Source: an uncultured Collinsella sp.
Lineage (GTDB): Bacteria; Actinomycetota; Coriobacteriia; Coriobacteriales; Coriobacteriaceae
Reading direction: 5' to 3'
Length of the DNA: 64,000 nt
Assembly: GCA_934621885.1 (NCBI GenBank)
Contig: CAKTUH010000004.1
Location: 8,334 to 72,333 of the forward strand
In this document: piece after piece, positions 46,434 through 55,810 of the stretch
Layout of the letters: every line of letters begins with the position of its first letter
How positions within the stretch are numbered: position 1 is the first letter of the stretch
Translations under genes and position numbers: made by a program
Notes under the pieces: generated by a model
The model's database searches: none
Seen by the model: only the letters and a program-made list of their open reading frames with translations
What the model was told of the DNA's origin: nothing

Positions 46434-48607
46434 CCTCCGCTGACCTCCTTAAAGATGTGTCGATACCGCGCGGCGACCGCATCGCGTAGAGGACGCGTCG
46501 CCACGGAGTCAAGGGTGCAAGCATACCGCAGGAGCTCGACCGCGTCCAAATGGGCCCACTCGATAAGCTCCTCGTCAGCGTCGAGGTCGACAAAGCGCAA
46601 GGTCACGCCACCATGCTGGCGGTAACCCAAGATTTCACCCTCGTGGCGCAGACGCAGGTCCATCTGGGCGAGCGTAAAGCCGTCCGAGGTCTTCTCGAGC
46701 GACTGGAGGCGGTCTTGTGCCGCCGACGCGCTGCCGTTGCCCTTGGAGTGCGTCATGACCAGGCACGTACCCGACACGCTGCCGCGGCCCACGCGACCGC
46801 GCAACTGGTGCAGGGCCGCCAAACCAAAACGCTCTCCATTCTCGATGACCATAACGGTGGCGTTGGGCACGTCAACGCCCACCTCGACCACCGTGGTCGA
46901 GACGAGCACATCGATCTCGCCACGCTTAAAGGCATCGATGACCCGGTCCTTCTCCCCCGCCGGCATGCGGCCATGAAGACGCTCGATGGTAAGCCCCGGC
47001 AACGCCAGGCGCAGTCGGTCGAGCTCGGTTGCCGTATCGTGCAACGGCACAGGCACGGTCACGCGGCCTTCGTCGTCGCGAGCGATGCCGGGTACGTCTT
47101 CGAGCTCATCGGCCGAATCGCTCGGCTCCACGAGCGGACAGATCACGTAGGCTTGCTGCCCCTTTTCGTGCGCCTCGCGAATGGCGCCATAGGCCAGGTC
47201 ACGACTCGACTCGGTGAGGACGCGCGTCGTCACGCCGGCACCCGGAACGGGACGATGGCGGATGATGCTCGTATCTAGGTCGCCGTACACCGAAAGCGCC
47301 AGTGTGCGCGGGATCGGCGTGGCAGTCATGACCAGCAAGTCGGCACCCGGGCCTTTTGCGCGCAGGGCGTTACGCTGGCCCACGCCAAAGCGGTGCTGCT
47401 CGTCAATCACCACAAGCGACAAATGCTTGAACGTGACGTTCTCCGAAAGCACCGCATGGGTACCAAAGAGCACGTCGAGCTCGCCCGATTCCAGCTGCGC
47501 ATGGATCTGCTCGCGCTCGGCCGCCGGCGTGGCACCCGTCAGGAGCGCCCAGGACATGCCAGCCTGCGAGAGCAAGGGGCCGGTCTTATCGGCATATTGA
47601 CGCGCCAGCACGCCCGTGGGCGCCATAACGCAGGCCTGAGTGCCGCTATCGGCAGCTACGGCCAGCGCACAAGCGGCGACAGCGGTTTTACCGGTACCGA
47701 CGTCGCCCAGCAGCAGACGGTTCATCACACGGCCGCCATCGCACATGTCATGCAGGATGTTCTGGAATGCAGCCTCCTGCTCATCGCTCAGCGAAAACGG
47801 CAGGGCCTGTTTAAGCGCGGACAGGCGCTCGCCCGCAACGTGCGCATAGGGCACGACGTCGACCAAGCCGCCATCGTTGCGCAGGCGCAGCGCAAGCTGC
47901 AAGTAAAGACACTCCTCGTAGGCAAGACGCCGGCGCGCGATATCGCGCTCGGCCATGCTCGAGGGAAAGTGAATCGATCGAAGCGCACGGGCACTGCTCA
48001 TCAGGCGACGCTTGGCGCGCAGCGGTGCGGGAATAGGATCGAACGAATTGCCGACAACCTCGATGGCACCGCTTACAATGCGGCGCATCCAGGCCTGGCT
48101 CACGCCGTCGCTCACGTAGTGGACCGGCAGGATGGTGCCGGCAGCGCGTCCGCCCTCGAGCTTCTCGAAGTGCGGAGAGGCCATCTGCTTAAAGCCGTAG
48201 GCAAACTCGACCTTACCCATCACGGCCAGGCGGTCGCCCTGCTTAAGCTGTTGGGCAATCCATGGCTGACGGAAAAAGGCAACCTGCAGCACGCCCGTCT
48301 CGTCCACGAGCGAGACCTCAGTGACCTGCATACGCGGACGGGGCTGTTTTTGAACAATACGATCGACCGTGGCGATGATGGTGCACACGGTACCGATGGG
48401 CGCCATCTCAATGGACCACGAGCGGGTGAAGTCCAGGTAGCGATGAGGAATATGGAGAAGGAGGTCCCCCACCGTCCGAATTCCCAGACGGCGAAGGGCC
48501 TCCTCACGTTTACCCGAAACATATTTGAGTCGCGCGATATCCTCGTCGAGCGCATTGCTCTGGGCAAAACGCTCCGAGACGCGCGGCACGGAGCACAGCT
48601 CGGACAT
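46430..48607 (-). CDS. recG: ATP-dependent DNA helicase RecG
   Basis: Branch-migration helicase that regresses stalled forks and processes recombination intermediates. The 725-residue protein has an N-terminal wedge/OB domain (residues ~30-200), Walker A LLLGDVGTGKTAVAACAL, the DExH-type LVVIDEQHRFGVGQR, TATPIPRTLALSVYGD, and the C-terminal helicase motifs STTVVEVGVDVPNATVMVI and HQLRGRVGRG. It lies 9 bases after fakA and overlaps rsmD. Confidence 0.96.
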   Translation of the reverse strand: MSELCSVPRVSERFAQSNALDEDIARLKYVSGKREEALRRLGIRTVGDLLLHIPHRYLDFTRSWSIEMAPIGTVCTIIATVDRIVQKQPRPRMQVTEVSLVDETGVLQVAFFRQPWIAQQLKQGDRLAVMGKVEFAYGFKQMASPHFEKLEGGRAAGTILPVHYVSDGVSQAWMRRIVSGAIEVVGNSFDPIPAPLRAKRRLMSSARALRSIHFPSSMAERDIARRRLAYEECLYLQLALRLRNDGGLVDVVPYAHVAGERLSALKQALPFSLSDEQEAAFQNILHDMCDGGRVMNRLLLGDVGTGKTAVAACALAVAADSGTQACVMAPTGVLARQYADKTGPLLSQAGMSWALLTGATPAAEREQIHAQLESGELDVLFGTHAVLSENVTFKHLSLVVIDEQHRFGVGQRNALRAKGPGADLLVMTATPIPRTLALSVYGDLDTSIIRHRPVPGAGVTTRVLTESSRDLAYGAIREAHEKGQQAYVICPLVEPSDSADELEDVPGIARDDEGRVTVPVPLHDTATELDRLRLALPGLTIERLHGRMPAGEKDRVIDAFKRGEIDVLVSTTVVEVGVDVPNATVMVIENGERFGLAALHQLRGRVGRGSVSGTCLVMTHSKGNGSASAAQDRLQSLEKTSDGFTLAQMDLRLRHEGEILGYRQHGGVTLRFVDLDADEELIEWAHLDAVELLRYACTLDSVATRPLRDAVAARYRHIFKEVSGG

Positions 48608-48616
48608 GGGCAGAGC

Positions 48617-50278
48617 CTACTCGATCGAGAAGATCACGGGATAGAGCGGCTGCTCGCCACGATGGGCATCAATCTCCAGGTCGGGCTGAGCCTCCTCGAT
48701 GGCGTCAACGATCTCCTGGAAAGCCTCGTCGGACAGCTCCTCGCCGGCCAAAATCGTCAGCGCGTCGCCCTCCTCTTCCTCCTGCATACGGTTGATGCAG
48801 TCGAGCGTGACCTGCTTCACATCGGAGCCGACCACATCGATGGAGCCGGCGATGATGCCCATGACGTCACCGGAATGAATCGGCGAGCCGTCGGAGGCGC
48901 TGGAGTCGCGCACGGCACGGGTGACCTCACCATCGCGGACCTCGCTGATGGCGTCGACCATAGCGGCAACGGCATCCTCGAGCTCGGAATCGGGCAGGAC
49001 CGCGAACAGTGCGGAGAAGGCCTGCGGGACGGTCTTGGTGGGAACGACGGCGACCTTCTTGTCGTTGCAGGCGGAGGCAGCGGCCTCGGCAGCCATACGG
49101 ATGTTGCCATTGTTGGGCAGGATGATGACCGAGGTCGCGTTGACCTGGTCGACGGCGCCCAGCAGGTCGGCGGTCGAGGGGTTCATGGTCTGGCCACCCG
49201 ACACGATCACGTCGACACCGAGGGACTTGAGAATGTCGGCCTCGCCGGAACCGGCGGCAACGGCGACAAAGCCCAGGGCCTTCGCGGGCTCGGCGGCTTT
49301 CTCCTGGTCCTCGTGGATCTTGGCGGTACGGTCGTGGGCCTCCATCTCCATGTTATGGATAAAGACCTCGTAGATCTGACCAAGCTGGAGCATATGCTCG
49401 AGCACCAAGTTCGGGGTGTTGGAGTGCACGTGAATCTTGTAATCGGGGTACGCGCCCACGAGCAGCTCACAGTCGCCCATGGAACCCAGGAACTTGAGGC
49501 ACTCGTCCTCGTCAAACGGGGCGTCGGCCTTAAAGAGGAACTCGTTGCAGTAACGGAACTCCGAGCCCTCCCAGTCATCGTTGGCCTCGATCTCAACACG
49601 GTCGAGGGCGGCGTCGCGGGCAGAGCCAGCGGAGTCAAACGTAGTGGAGAAATCCTCAACCACAGTGCTGCGGCCAAGGGCGGCGGCAACAAAGTTCTCC
49701 AGGAAGATGGCAAAGCCAAAGGCACCGGAGTCGACCACGCCGTTCTCCTTGAGGACGGGTAGCAGGTCGGGCGTGCGGGCGACGGACTGATAGGCCTCGA
49801 CGACGATGGCATCGAGCGCATCCTCGGCAGAGAACTTCTTCTTCTCGCACTCGTCGGCCTTGGTCGAGACGTCACGCAAAACGGTGAGGATCGTGCCCTC
49901 GATAGGCTTACGGACAGCCTGGAAGGCAACCTTGACAGCACGACGGAAGGCGAAGGCGATATTAGCGGACGTTACGGGCTCATCGGCAGAGACAAGGCCC
50001 TCGGCCACGCCGCGCAGGATCTGCGAGGTGATAACGCCCGAGTTGCCGCGGGCGCCCATGAGGGAGCCATGGGTGATAGCGCCGGCGATGGCCTCCATAT
50101 CGGCGTCGGCGGGAAGCGCAGAGAGTTCCTTGGTCACCGAGGCGAGCGTGAGCGACATGTTGGTGCCGGTGTCGCCATCGGGTACGGGGAAGACGTTGAG
50201 CTTGTTGATCTCCTCGGCCTTGTCGGAAACGGCAGCCGCAGCGATCGGAAAACAGGTGCGAATGGTCTTTGCAATCAT
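48617..50278 (-). CDS. fakA: Fatty acid kinase catalytic subunit / DAK2-family protein
   Basis: A 553-residue DhaL/DegV-associated protein. The N-terminal DAK phosphatase/kinase fold has NVFPVPDGDTGTNMSLTL (Mg-ATP binding) and GSLMGARGNSGVITSQI, as in FakA, which phosphorylates exogenous fatty acids with FakB. A middle domain and a C-terminal YloV-type domain (VSGGQTMNPSTADLL, ILPNNGNIRMAAEAA) follow. It lies 27 bases after the Gls24-like gene, the yloU-yloV pairing of B. subtilis. No fakB (DegV) gene is in the window. Confidence 0.9.
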   Translation of the reverse strand: MIAKTIRTCFPIAAAAVSDKAEEINKLNVFPVPDGDTGTNMSLTLASVTKELSALPADADMEAIAGAITHGSLMGARGNSGVITSQILRGVAEGLVSADEPVTSANIAFAFRRAVKVAFQAVRKPIEGTILTVLRDVSTKADECEKKKFSAEDALDAIVVEAYQSVARTPDLLPVLKENGVVDSGAFGFAIFLENFVAAALGRSTVVEDFSTTFDSAGSARDAALDRVEIEANDDWEGSEFRYCNEFLFKADAPFDEDECLKFLGSMGDCELLVGAYPDYKIHVHSNTPNLVLEHMLQLGQIYEVFIHNMEMEAHDRTAKIHEDQEKAAEPAKALGFVAVAAGSGEADILKSLGVDVIVSGGQTMNPSTADLLGAVDQVNATSVIILPNNGNIRMAAEAAASACNDKKVAVVPTKTVPQAFSALFAVLPDSELEDAVAAMVDAISEVRDGEVTRAVRDSSASDGSPIHSGDVMGIIAGSIDVVGSDVKQVTLDCINRMQEEEEGDALTILAGEELSDEAFQEIVDAIEEAQPDLEIDAHRGEQPLYPVIFSIE

Positions 50279-50305
50279 GAGTGGTGAAATCTCCGTGTTC
50301 GGATG

Positions 50306-50662
50306 CTAGTTCAGACGGCTCTTGAGCGCGTCGATGTGAATGCCGATCTTAAGGCTGGCGGGATCGATCTGTGCGATCTCCTGCAGGGTGAAGGCAACGG
50401 AGCTCGAAAGATTGTGGCAGACGGACTTCATGTTGACGCCGTTCTCGAGCACGACGTGAAGGTCGACCGTGAGGCCGTTCTCGTCGGCGGAGACAAGCAC
50501 GCCCTTGCGGAGGCGCTGGCCGGCAAGCAGGCGCACGCTCTCGGCGCCCTGGAGCTGCTCGGCCATACCGACGACGCCGTAGCACGTCATCGCGGCATAA
50601 CCGGCAATATCGGCAATTACGTCGTTCGAGACGCTCAGACTGCCGTTAATGGTCTCAGACAC
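50306..50662 (-). CDS. Asp23/Gls24 family protein (YloU-like)
   Basis: A 118-residue member of the same family as the gene at 3178-3540, here beside fakA as yloU is beside yloV. Visible features are VIADIAGYAAMTCYGVVGM, LRKGVLVSADENGLTVDLHVVLENGVNM and TLQEIAQIDPASLKIGIHIDALK. The start is GTG at 50662 with AAAGGAG 6 bases upstream. It heads the fakA-recG-rsmD-coaD operon. Confidence 0.87.
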   Translation of the reverse strand: MSETINGSLSVSNDVIADIAGYAAMTCYGVVGMAEQLQGAESVRLLAGQRLRKGVLVSADENGLTVDLHVVLENGVNMKSVCHNLSSSVAFTLQEIAQIDPASLKIGIHIDALKSRLN

Positions 50663-50819
50663 AAGAATCTCCTTTTCTGGTGCTCACGGCACCATGTCGT
50701 GGGAGCAATCATTCCAACATTTTACAACGACCGCGCCATGTTAAGGCGGCGGGGTTCACGATTACATCCTCGACACGAAATGTTGATACGGTAACGTTTG
50801 CCACAGGCGATCGCGGCAT

Positions 50820-50850
50820 GAAAAAACCCGCCGCATAAGCGACGGGTTTT
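50820..50850 (-). terminator. Terminator downstream of the tRNA-Asn pair
   Basis: On the minus strand ACCCGTCGC and GCGGCGGGT arms around TTAT are followed by TTTTTTC. It lies 7 bases after the CCA end of the second tRNA gene in the transcript. Confidence 0.8.
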
Positions 50851-50856
50851 ACAACC

Positions 50857-50931
50857 TGGCTCCCCGGGTAGGACTCGAACCTACAACAGCGCGGTTAACA
50901 GCCGCGTGCTCTACCATTGAGCTACCGAGGA
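50857..50931 (-). tRNA. tRNA-Asn (anticodon GTT), distal copy
   Basis: A 75-base gene with encoded CCA. Acceptor arms TCCTCGG and CCGGGGA pair, with a G discriminator base. The D arm AGCTCAATGGTAGAGC, anticodon loop CTGTTAA with GTT, and T arm GGTTCGAGTCC are all canonical. It is identical to the second gene 34 bases away. Confidence 0.96.
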
Positions 50932-50965
50932 ATTTAAAAGCCCAGCGGAATGGGCTGAGAAATTC

Positions 50966-51040
50966 TGGCTCCCCGGGTAGGACTCGAACCTACAACAGCG
51001 CGGTTAACAGCCGCGTGCTCTACCATTGAGCTACCGAGGA
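50966..51040 (-). tRNA. tRNA-Asn (anticodon GTT), proximal copy
   Basis: Identical over 75 bases, CCA included, to the tRNA-Asn at 50857-50931. It is nearer the promoter of the shared transcript. The spacer between the two copies contains a short GCCCA...TGGGC hairpin. Confidence 0.96.
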
Positions 51041-51070
51041 ATAGGTGCGTGCTCTCAAGCAACGAAGTTT

Positions 51071-51098
51071 ATTATACGGACGATTGGGCGAAGGGCAA
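51071..51098 (-). promoter_or_regulatory. Promoter of the tRNA-Asn operon
   Basis: On the minus strand TTGCCC (51093-51098) and a perfect TATAAT (51071-51076) are 16 bases apart, about 30 bases upstream of the first tRNA. Confidence 0.75.
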
Positions 51099-51123
51099 GA
51101 ACTTTTTTAAGAAATTTTTCGCC

Positions 51124-51180
51124 CTAGTCATTGGGGACGTTCTTAAACGACTAGTCATTCAAGAACGTCCCAATGACTAC
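51124..51180. repeat. Solo palindromic element related to the RAYT flanks
   Basis: A 57-base near-perfect inverted repeat with arms CTAGTCATTGGGGACGTTCTT and its complement (one base shorter in one arm) and a central ACGACTAGTCATT. It matches the flanks of the transposase locus 20 kb away but carries no transposase. It lies between the tRNA promoter and the end of rpoD. Confidence 0.85.
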
Positions 51181-51182
51181 AT

Positions 51183-51219
51183 GAAAGCGCCCCAAGCGGA
51201 TGTGCTTGAGGGCGCTTCT
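51183..51219 (-). terminator. Hairpin after rpoD
   Basis: On the minus strand GAAGCGCCC-TCAAG and CTTGG-GGCGCTTTC arms form a long imperfect stem 8 bases after the rpoD stop. There is no good T-run, and the adjacent palindromic element may add to termination. Confidence 0.55.
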
Positions 51220-51226
51220 TGCTTGA

Positions 51227-52570
51227 CTAACTTTCGATATAGTCTTTGAGCTTGCTGCTGCGGCTGGGGTGGCGAAGTTTGGCCAGGGTCTTGGACTCGA
51301 TCTGGCGGATACGCTCTCGCGTGACGCCAAACTCGCGACCGACTTCCTCGAGCGTACGGGGATGTCCGTCGACGAGGCCAAAGCGCAGCTCGATAACCTT
51401 GCGCTCGCGATCGGCAAGCGAATCGAGCACTTGGGTAAGCTGCTCCTGCAGCATGGAGAAGCTGGCGGCATCGGGCGGAACGATAGCCTGGGAGTCCTCG
51501 ATGAAGTCGCCCAGCTGGGAATCCTCTTCCTCGCCGATGGGGGTCTCGAGCGACACGGGCTCCTGCGAAATCTTCTGGATCTCGCGGACGCGGTCGGCGC
51601 TCATGTCCATCTCGGCACCGATCTCCTCGGGGGTCGGGTCGCGACCCAGGTCCTGGAGGAGCTGGCGCTGCACGCGGACGAGCTTGTTGATGGTCTCGAC
51701 CATGTGCACGGGAATACGGATGGTACGGGCCTGGTCGGCGATGGCGCGCGTGATGGCCTGACGGATCCACCACGTGGCATACGTAGAGAACTTAAAGCCC
51801 TTCTGGTAGTCGAACTTCTCGACGGCGCGGATCAAACCGAGGTTGCCCTCCTGGATCAGGTCCAGGAACAGCATGCCGCGACCGACATAGCGCTTAGCGA
51901 TGGAGACGACCAGACGCAGGTTAGCGCTGATGAGCGCCTGCTTGGCCTCAAGACCGACGTTCTCAATGCGCGTAAGACGACGCATCTCGGCACGCGTGAG
52001 CTCAATCTCGCCCGCCTCGGCAGCCTCGAGCTTCTCGGTAGCCTCCAGGCCGGCCTCGATCTTCATGGCCAGATCGACCTCTTCGGATGCGGTCAGCAAG
52101 TCGACCTTACCGATCTCCTTGAGGTACATACGAACCGGGTCGCCGGTCAGCATCACCGTGGAGGCGTCGATGCCACGCACGCGCGAACGCGAACGGGACG
52201 TGCGCACGGTGCGCTTCTTCTTGCTCTTGGAAGAGCCCATCTCGGCATCGGCCTGACGGGCCATCTTAAGCTCGTGATCGTCGAGTGAGCCGGAATCGTG
52301 CTCGTCGTCGTCATCAAAATCGTCGGTATCGTTATCGTCATCGTCGACGTCCATGGGGGCGTCGTCGTTTCCGCTCGCGGAGATAATCTGGATGCCGCTG
52401 TTGCGCAGCGCGGAATACACCGCGGTGAGCTGCTCATCGGAAACATCGATATCCTTCAGGGCGACCTGAATCTCGTCCTCGGTTACCGAAGTCCTGTTTG
52501 AGCCGTTGCCCATGAGCTTTGCAACGTAGGATTCCAGCCCAGTACCCGTGCTCTCAGTCTTTTTAGGCAC
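51227..52570 (-). CDS. rpoD: Housekeeping RNA polymerase sigma factor RpoD/SigA
   Basis: Primary sigma factor. I chose the GTG at 52570 ([11 protein letters not shown]) because AAGGGAG lies 6 bases upstream, whereas the in-frame ATG at 52585 has none; this gives 447 residues. Region 1.1 is followed by an acidic linker ([19 protein letters not shown]) at about residues 70-95. Region 1.2 is [15 protein letters not shown], region 2 is [20 protein letters not shown] and [18 protein letters not shown], and region 4 is [12 protein letters not shown] and [18 protein letters not shown]. It follows dnaG, as in the macromolecular synthesis operon, but rpsU is absent. Confidence 0.96.
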   Translation of the reverse strand: MPKKTESTGTGLESYVAKLMGNGSNRTSVTEDEIQVALKDIDVSDEQLTAVYSALRNSGIQIISASGNDDAPMDVDDDDNDTDDFDDDDEHDSGSLDDHELKMARQADAEMGSSKSKKKRTVRTSRSRSRVRGIDASTVMLTGDPVRMYLKEIGKVDLLTASEEVDLAMKIEAGLEATEKLEAAEAGEIELTRAEMRRLTRIENVGLEAKQALISANLRLVVSIAKRYVGRGMLFLDLIQEGNLGLIRAVEKFDYQKGFKFSTYATWWIRQAITRAIADQARTIRIPVHMVETINKLVRVQRQLLQDLGRDPTPEEIGAEMDMSADRVREIQKISQEPVSLETPIGEEEDSQLGDFIEDSQAIVPPDAASFSMLQEQLTQVLDSLADRERKVIELRFGLVDGHPRTLEEVGREFGVTRERIRQIESKTLAKLRHPSRSSKLKDYIES

Positions 52571-52680
52571 AGATTCTCCCTTCATAGTCCACAGGACTCA
52601 TTACTTTAGCACACACATAGACGTCTATACCCAAAATAAAGACAGGATATAGGCGAGATTACGCTGGTTGACCACAACAT

Positions 52681-54810
52681 CTAGGCCTGATCGGCGCCCG
52701 CGGTCTCCAAGCCGATCAAACGGAACGGGTCGGCCACGCCACCGATCGACCTTTCGAGCTCGCGCTGACGCTGTGAATCTTGCACCGCCTGCATAGTCAG
52801 CACGCGACGGGCCTCATCGTCGAGCGAACGGTCCTGACGCAACTTGGCCTGCGCGGCTCTCATGCGACGCTTGATGGTGTAAAGCTCAAGCGTGTCGAGC
52901 ATAAACACGATGTTCGTCTCGGTCGGGTGCTTGCTCGTCGCAGAGATACGCCCAGCACTGACAAGCGTTGCCGCCTCGGGACACACCGCGCGCGCCGCAT
53001 CCATGCAGGCCGCGGGATCGGTTCCCGGCGGGGTTGCCAGCACGGCCCACGCAATGGACTCGTGACGCGGGTCCACCCACTCAATGGAGCAAATGCGATC
53101 GGCGTACGTGCGGAACAGATCGGGATAGCTCGTGAGCATCGTGAGCAGCTCGCGCTCCCCCGCCAGGGACTTGCGCTCCAGGTCGGTCAACACGATCGGC
53201 ATCGACGGAGCCACCGCCGAGCCCGAACCATCGGCAACGGGTGCGGCGCTTTCCATCCCCGCCGGCACATCGATCGGCGGCAGGTCCTCGTCGATCTCCA
53301 CCGGTGCGGCACCGTAGGCATCAAGCGGAACGTAGTCGTACGGCTCTTCCTCAACCGGTGCAGACACCGGCGGCGTCGCACCTGCGGCCCAGGCGCCGCG
53401 GCCGGCACTGCGCACACCAGTCGCACCGCCGCCCGAGCCTCGTCCCTGCGAACCGCCCGCGCGCTCGGCTTGCGCGCGCTGCCGCTCGTAGTTCTGTTCG
53501 CGCCGGCGCTCGGCATCCTCGCGCTTGGCGACATCGCGAAAAACGCGGCCCGAACTCGCGCGCACGGCCTCCAGGTCCAAACCCAACAGGTCGGCAATCT
53601 GGATAAAGTACGTGTCGATCATATAGCTGTCGCGTAGCGGATAGATAAGTGTCAGCGCATCCTCGAGCGCCTTGGCACGACCGCCCGGCGTGGTAATGTC
53701 GCTCGACTCCTGCAGCGAACGGTAGACAAAGTCCATGAGGGGCTCGGCGGCATCGATGCGCGCCTGAAGCTCTTGGCCGCCATGCGCCGTGATGAACTCC
53801 ATAGGATCGTTGCCGTCGGGCAGCACCACGCAGCGCAGGTCCATCGAATCCTGCTCGATAAACTGAATCGCGCGGCGCGCGGCCTTTTGGCCGGCAGCGT
53901 CGCCGTCAAACATATAGACGATACGCTTGGCAAAACGGGTGAGCGTCTTCACATGATGCTCCGTGAGCGCCGTGCCCAGCGTGGCGACGACGTTTTTGAT
54001 CCCCGCCTCCCAGCAGGCAATGCAATCGGTATAGCCTTCCACGACGATGGCGGTATCTTGCGCAACGATAAACTCCTTGGCCCAGTTAAAGCCGTAGAGG
54101 TTTCGCTTTTTATGGAACACGCTCGTCTCGGCCGTGTTGAGGTATTTAGGCTGACCGTCACCCATAATGCGACCGCCAAAGGCGATGTTGTGACCCTGTT
54201 CATCAAAGATGGGAAACATCACACGGTCGTAAAAGCGATCCGCGAGCTGTCCGCGCCCGCGGCTGACGGCCACGTTGGCGTCAATCATCTCCTGCGGGGT
54301 AAAGCCCGCCTGCGACAGGTGGGACACCAGCATGTTGCGGCCCGGCGCAAAGCCTAGGCAGTAGCGACGGCAGACGTCTCCACCCATCCCGCGGCTGGCA
54401 AAGTACTCGCGCGGGCGGCTGTCCTTACCGCGCATGAGCATGGTGTGGTAGAACTGGGCCGTCTCGGCGCACAGGTCGTAGATGCGGGCACGCTTGGTGC
54501 CGCGCTCACGCTGGGCACCGGTATCGTGCAGCTCAATGCCGGCACGATCCGCCAAGTACCGGATCGACTCGGGAAAACTCAGGTTTTCGCGCTTCATAAT
54601 ATAAGTGAAGACGTCGCCGCCCTCGCCGCAGCCAAAGCAGTGCCACACCTGCGTGGCGGGGATAATGTGAAACGACGGGGTCTTTTCGCCATGGAAGGGG
54701 CAGCAACCCCAAAACTCATGGCCGCGGGGCTTGAGCTCAACCGTTTCCTGCACGATGGCAACAAGGTCCGAAGCAGCGCGCACCTGATCTTTTTCCTCAT
54801 CGCTAATCAC
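52681..54810 (-). CDS. dnaG: DNA primase DnaG
   Basis: Synthesises RNA primers at the replication fork. The 709-residue protein has the CHC2 zinc finger (CPFHGEKTPSFH, HCFGCGEGG) at about residues 37-66, the TOPRIM core (VVEGYTDCIACWEAG, FDGDAAGQKAA) and a C-terminal helicase-binding domain. Between about residues 430 and 530 there is a low-complexity Arg/Gly/Pro linker. The start is GTG at 54810 overlapping ribF. The dnaG-rpoD order is the classical macromolecular synthesis pair. Confidence 0.95.
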   Translation of the reverse strand: MISDEEKDQVRAASDLVAIVQETVELKPRGHEFWGCCPFHGEKTPSFHIIPATQVWHCFGCGEGGDVFTYIMKRENLSFPESIRYLADRAGIELHDTGAQRERGTKRARIYDLCAETAQFYHTMLMRGKDSRPREYFASRGMGGDVCRRYCLGFAPGRNMLVSHLSQAGFTPQEMIDANVAVSRGRGQLADRFYDRVMFPIFDEQGHNIAFGGRIMGDGQPKYLNTAETSVFHKKRNLYGFNWAKEFIVAQDTAIVVEGYTDCIACWEAGIKNVVATLGTALTEHHVKTLTRFAKRIVYMFDGDAAGQKAARRAIQFIEQDSMDLRCVVLPDGNDPMEFITAHGGQELQARIDAAEPLMDFVYRSLQESSDITTPGGRAKALEDALTLIYPLRDSYMIDTYFIQIADLLGLDLEAVRASSGRVFRDVAKREDAERRREQNYERQRAQAERAGGSQGRGSGGGATGVRSAGRGAWAAGATPPVSAPVEEEPYDYVPLDAYGAAPVEIDEDLPPIDVPAGMESAAPVADGSGSAVAPSMPIVLTDLERKSLAGERELLTMLTSYPDLFRTYADRICSIEWVDPRHESIAWAVLATPPGTDPAACMDAARAVCPEAATLVSAGRISATSKHPTETNIVFMLDTLELYTIKRRMRAAQAKLRQDRSLDDEARRVLTMQAVQDSQRQRELERSIGGVADPFRLIGLETAGADQA

Positions 54811-55810
54811 GGATGCTCACCCCCTGCTCACCCAAGTTGTGACGGATATCGTCAATGTTACCCTCAACGGTCGCAATCAACTCGTCGAGGGAATCGAACA
54901 CGCGCGACGGGCGCAGCCAGCGCGTAAACGCTAGCGACACGGAAGCGCCGTACAGGTCGCCCGTATAGCCAAGTAAGTTCGCTTCCAGATGTGCCGATGC
55001 GGCATCGTCGGCATACGTCGGCGGCAGACCCACGTTAACGGCAGCAGGCCAAACGGTATCGTCGACCAGCACCAAGCCCTCATAAACGCCATCGGCAGGC
55101 ACCTGAATGCCATCGGGCACCTGGATGTTTGCCGTAGGAAAGCCCATGTCGGAGCCCTCATGACGACCTGCCGCCACAACACCGCGCAGCATATAGGGAC
55201 GGCCGAGCAGCTCGGCAGCCAGCTCCACGTGACCTTGCCCCAGTTCATGGCGGATGCGCGTGGCGCAGATGGTCTGCCCGTCGACGCAGAGCAGGTCGTG
55301 ACCGTAAACGTCAACCCCACGCTCGATACCCCAGGCGCGCATCTCGGCAACGCCCGAAGCGCCGCCGCGACCGAGCCTAAAATCGCTACCGACACGAATG
55401 GAGCGAATGTCGACAACGCGCGACAACAACGCCAGGAACCCGACATGGTCGAGCGCCGCCACCGCAAGCGTAAAGGGAACGGCCACCACCGCATCGACCC
55501 CAGTTTGAGCCAGGGCATGCAGACGGTCGGCCGTCGTCATCAATTTTTGAGCTGGCGACGGACTCACCACGACGTCCGGATCAGGATCGAAGGTGACCAC
55601 GACCGCTTTGCTGCCGTGGGAACGTGCATCGCGAATAACAGCGTCGATCAGCTCTTGGTGCCCACGATGCACGCCATCAAACACGCCAATGGCGATCGAC
55701 GCGGCGCCCAAGAACTCGCACCCATCAAATGCATCGGCAGAAACGATACGGGCTTCATCCGACTCACTCGCGAAAAAGATACGCGCGAGCTCGCGGGACG
55801 CCAGCATCAT
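54803..55810 (-). CDS. ribF: Bifunctional riboflavin kinase/FMN adenylyltransferase
   Basis: Makes FMN and FAD from riboflavin. The 335-residue protein has the adenylyltransferase domain with GVFDGVHRGHQELI (residues ~42-55) and the flavokinase domain with GRPYMLRGVVAAGRHEGSDM, GFPTANIQVPD and a C-terminal LRPSRVFDSLDELI. A short extra N-terminus (MMLASRELARIFFAS) precedes the first domain. The ATG overlaps the truB stop, and the gene overlaps dnaG by 8 bases. Confidence 0.94.
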   Translation of the reverse strand: MMLASRELARIFFASESDEARIVSADAFDGCEFLGAASIAIGVFDGVHRGHQELIDAVIRDARSHGSKAVVVTFDPDPDVVVSPSPAQKLMTTADRLHALAQTGVDAVVAVPFTLAVAALDHVGFLALLSRVVDIRSIRVGSDFRLGRGGASGVAEMRAWGIERGVDVYGHDLLCVDGQTICATRIRHELGQGHVELAAELLGRPYMLRGVVAAGRHEGSDMGFPTANIQVPDGIQVPADGVYEGLVLVDDTVWPAAVNVGLPPTYADDAASAHLEANLLGYTGDLYGASVSLAFTRWLRPSRVFDSLDELIATVEGNIDDIRHNLGEQGVSIRD

